The notes under the pieces: generated by a model
Databases searched by the model: none
The model's input: the letters and a program-made list of their open reading frames with translations, nothing else
What the model was told of the DNA's origin: nothing
Assembly (NCBI GenBank): GCA_009377715.1
Contig: WHTN01000012.1
Coordinates: forward strand, 1-45,491
Reading direction: 5' to 3'
DNA length: 45,491 bases
Source of the DNA: Dehalococcoidia bacterium
GTDB lineage: Bacteria; Chloroflexota; Dehalococcoidia; SM23-28-2; WHTN01
Shown here: in pieces, positions 43,580 to 45,491 of the stretch
Layout: every line of letters starts with the position of its first letter
Position numbering within the stretch: position 1 is the stretch's first letter
Position numbers and translations under genes: made by a program

Positions 43580-43832
43580 CCCTTTGTACCGCTTAGTTTA
43601 GCTTAATTTATATTGAGAATGAACGAATGGGACGCGGCGACGTCATCATTACGCCGCAAATGTCTAACCATAGCGCGCGACATTGCGCTTGCTGCGTTGA
43701 CGTTACGCGCTCGGCCCTCAACGAGCTAGTTAACAATCGACACTCCGATTAGCGTCCCTAGTTAGGCGCATAGCGTACTCCCTCCGGCTGATCTAACATT
43801 AAAGATGAAAGAGAACTCGATGGAGGGACGTT

Positions 43833-44552
43833 ATGCGCCTTCAAGGACAGGTTGCTTTAATCACTGGAGCTTCTCAGGGACTCGGCCTCGAGGTCGCGAA
43901 GCTATACGCGGAGAATGGAGCGAAGCTGGTCATCGCCGCACGCCGCGAAACGCTTTTGAACCCGGCGGCGGATGAGTTGAGGCGGCATACGGACGTCGTC
44001 GCCCTCCCGCTGGATGTCTCGAAGGAGGCCGAACGTCTAGTGGAGGCCGGCACGGAGCGCTTCGGCCGCATCGATATACTGGTGAACAACGCTTCGGCAC
44101 TGGGCCCGAGCCCGATGCCCCTGCTCGAAGAGTACCCCTGGGATGAGTTGGACAGAGTTCTACGGGTGAACGTCCTTGCCCCCCTACACCTGATGCAACT
44201 TGTGCTGCCGGGGATGAAGCAGCGTAGGGAAGGCGTTATTATCAACGTCACTTCCGACGCCGGCCTCGAAGCTTATCCCGGCTGGGGAGGCTACGGCACC
44301 AGCAAGGCCGCGTTCGAGCACCTCTCGCGCATCTTCGCGGCTGAACTGGAAGGGAGCGGCATCCGAATGTACGTCGTCGATCCGGGCGACATGAACACGG
44401 AGATGCACCGAATGGCCGAACCCGGCGAGGACCTATCCGGCCTGCCCGGGCCAGATGTTCCTGCGCCAGCGTTCGTCTGGCTGGTAGAGAAGGCGACGGA
44501 AGCATTCGCTCGCGTGAGCGCGATGGAGATCATCGACAGGCTGAGATCCTAA
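43833..44552 (+). CDS. Short-chain dehydrogenase/reductase
   Basis: 239 residues of classical SDR. Cofactor motif TGASQGLGLEVA is at the N-terminus, NNASALG follows, then catalytic Ser in NVTSDAGLEAYPGW and YxxxK in GGYGTSKAAFEHL. Arg in IAARRE near the end of beta-2 favours NADP(H). Substrate unknown. A GGAGGG site lies six bases upstream of ATG 43833. It precedes the QueA-family gene by 10 bases and probably shares its transcript. Confidence 0.9.
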   Translation: MRLQGQVALITGASQGLGLEVAKLYAENGAKLVIAARRETLLNPAADELRRHTDVVALPLDVSKEAERLVEAGTERFGRIDILVNNASALGPSPMPLLEEYPWDELDRVLRVNVLAPLHLMQLVLPGMKQRREGVIINVTSDAGLEAYPGWGGYGTSKAAFEHLSRIFAAELEGSGIRMYVVDPGDMNTEMHRMAEPGEDLSGLPGPDVPAPAFVWLVEKATEAFARVSAMEIIDRLRS

Positions 44553-44562
44553 GTATAGCGAC

Positions 44563-45491
44563 ATGAACTTCCCGACATTGAACTTCCAATTGCCCCCAGC
44601 GCTTGAGGCGCGTAAGCCACCGGAGGCGAGAGGCCTGGCACGAGACGGCGTAAGGCTACTGGTGAGCTACCGCCACAACGACGTGATCGTCCATGCGACT
44701 TTCCGAGACCTGCCGCAATTTCTGAACGCCGGCGACCTGCTGGTCGTGAATGATTCCGCCACCCTCCCCGCTGCTCTCAATGCTAAACGGGATGAGGGCA
44801 GCGAGTTCATCCTCCATCTGTCCACCCAAAAGGAGGATAATGTCTGGACGGCGGAGCCGCGGGAGGCGAGCGTTTTCGAAGGAGAGGAGGTCGCTTTACC
44901 GAACGGCGGACGGGCCGAATTTCTTAAGCCGCATCGAGGTTCGTCAAGGCTGTGGAAGGTTAAACTGCGCCTACCGGACCCTCCCCACGATTACCTCTAC
45001 CGCTGGGGGAAGCCGATAAAGTATCCGTATATCGCCGGCGATTGGCCTATCGACATGTACCAGAACATTTACGCCCGGAGACCGGGCTCGGCGGAGATGG
45101 CTTCGGCTGGACGTGCGTTCACGCTCCCGATTATCGAAGCGCTAAAGGCAAAGGGTGTTTCGCTAAGCGCGATCACTTTACACACCGGCGTTGCCAGCCT
45201 CGAACAGCCGGAAGCTCCGTACGAAGAGTGGTTCGAGGTGAGCGCTGTTACCGCCGAAGCAGTGAACGCGCATCGAAGCAACGGGCGAGTAATAGCGGTG
45301 GGAACGACGGTTGTGCGAGCGTTGGAGTCGGCGGTAACCGAGAGCGGCGAGGTTCAGGCGAAGCAAGGTTGGACCGACCTGGTGATCACGCCGGAGCGCG
45401 GCGTTAGCGCTGCCAGCAGCCTAATAACCGGCTTTCACGAACCGAAGGCCAGCCACTTCGGGATACTGGAAGCTTTCGCCGGACATCGCCA
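44563..45491 (+). CDS. QueA-family protein, cut off by the window end
   Basis: From ATG 44563 the frame is open through the last base (309 residues seen). It has GDLLVVNDSATLPAALNAKR, ARRPGSAEMASAGRAFTLPI, ITLHTGVASLEQPEAPYEEW and GRVIAVGTTVVRALESAVTE, the pattern of S-adenosylmethionine:tRNA ribosyltransferase-isomerase. The canonical opening (RLLV, NDT) is altered here (NDS), and HTGVASLE departs from the classic HTGxGTF. The family makes epoxyqueuosine in tRNA. This divergent subgroup may have another role. The missing C-terminus prevents a firm call. Confidence 0.82.
   Translation, partial: MNFPTLNFQLPPALEARKPPEARGLARDGVRLLVSYRHNDVIVHATFRDLPQFLNAGDLLVVNDSATLPAALNAKRDEGSEFILHLSTQKEDNVWTAEPREASVFEGEEVALPNGGRAEFLKPHRGSSRLWKVKLRLPDPPHDYLYRWGKPIKYPYIAGDWPIDMYQNIYARRPGSAEMASAGRAFTLPIIEALKAKGVSLSAITLHTGVASLEQPEAPYEEWFEVSAVTAEAVNAHRSNGRVIAVGTTVVRALESAVTESGEVQAKQGWTDLVITPERGVSAASSLITGFHEPKASHFGILEAFAGHR

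Overview
The window is a GC-rich bacterial chromosome segment, most like Chloroflexota and possibly Dehalococcoidia. That assignment is an inference from gene content: an HspR-controlled dnaJ/htrA/hspR cluster with a divergent hsp20, short LuxR-type regulators, secreted CHRD proteins, selA, a class V aminotransferase near serA, and a divergent QueA-like protein. I saw no rRNA, tRNA, CRISPR array, transposase or phage gene.

Layout. 1-2 kb: decayed remains of a LuxR-type membrane regulator and a lipoprotein, then a small DUF4177-like gene. 2.1-6.1 kb (minus): O-methyltransferase, anchored coiled-coil protein and ClpC-type unfoldase in one tight operon. 6.2-9.8 kb: a heat-shock divergon with dnaJ, htrA, hspR and a GerW/YtfJ-like gene leftward and hsp20 rightward. 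The two promoters mirror each other around a 39-bp palindrome that fits an HspR operator. 10.2-13.2 kb: Nudix hydrolase, zinc-ribbon protein, histidine phosphatase, a two-unit repeat and a broken DUF3644 gene. 13.4-17.1 kb: rarA, then a DHFR-like, AHSA1-like and VOC gene trio. 17.2-19.8 kb: MOSC protein overlapping a previously easy-to-miss hicAB locus, a tautomerase and a broken hydrolase. 20-26.2 kb: TPR protein, winged-helix protein, anchored protein and mutS2. 26.3-31 kb: Phd/PIN toxin-antitoxin pair, VOC protein, Fic protein and selA. 31.1-36.6 kb: serine biosynthesis (class V aminotransferase and serA) with two secreted CHRD genes between. 36.7-41.3 kb: a second Fic gene behind a large palindrome, a HAD protein, a mini-LuxR regulator, two exported proteins and a prolyl iminopeptidase-like hydrolase. 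41.4 kb to the end: a LysM/M23 peptidase, an SDR and a truncated QueA-family gene.

Two patterns run through the window. First, short dispersed repeats occur at about twenty places. Several lie inside genes and are read in frame (rarA three times, mutS2, the aminotransferase, the gerW-like tail). Second, about a dozen genes are split by single frameshifts while large neighbours such as clpC, rarA, mutS2 and serA are intact. Some breaks fall in homopolymers or hairpins, so indel errors in the assembly are a serious alternative to real decay. The strongest regulatory signals are the heat-shock divergon, the four-copy motif palindrome at the second fic gene, and the paired direct repeat before the phd/PIN genes.
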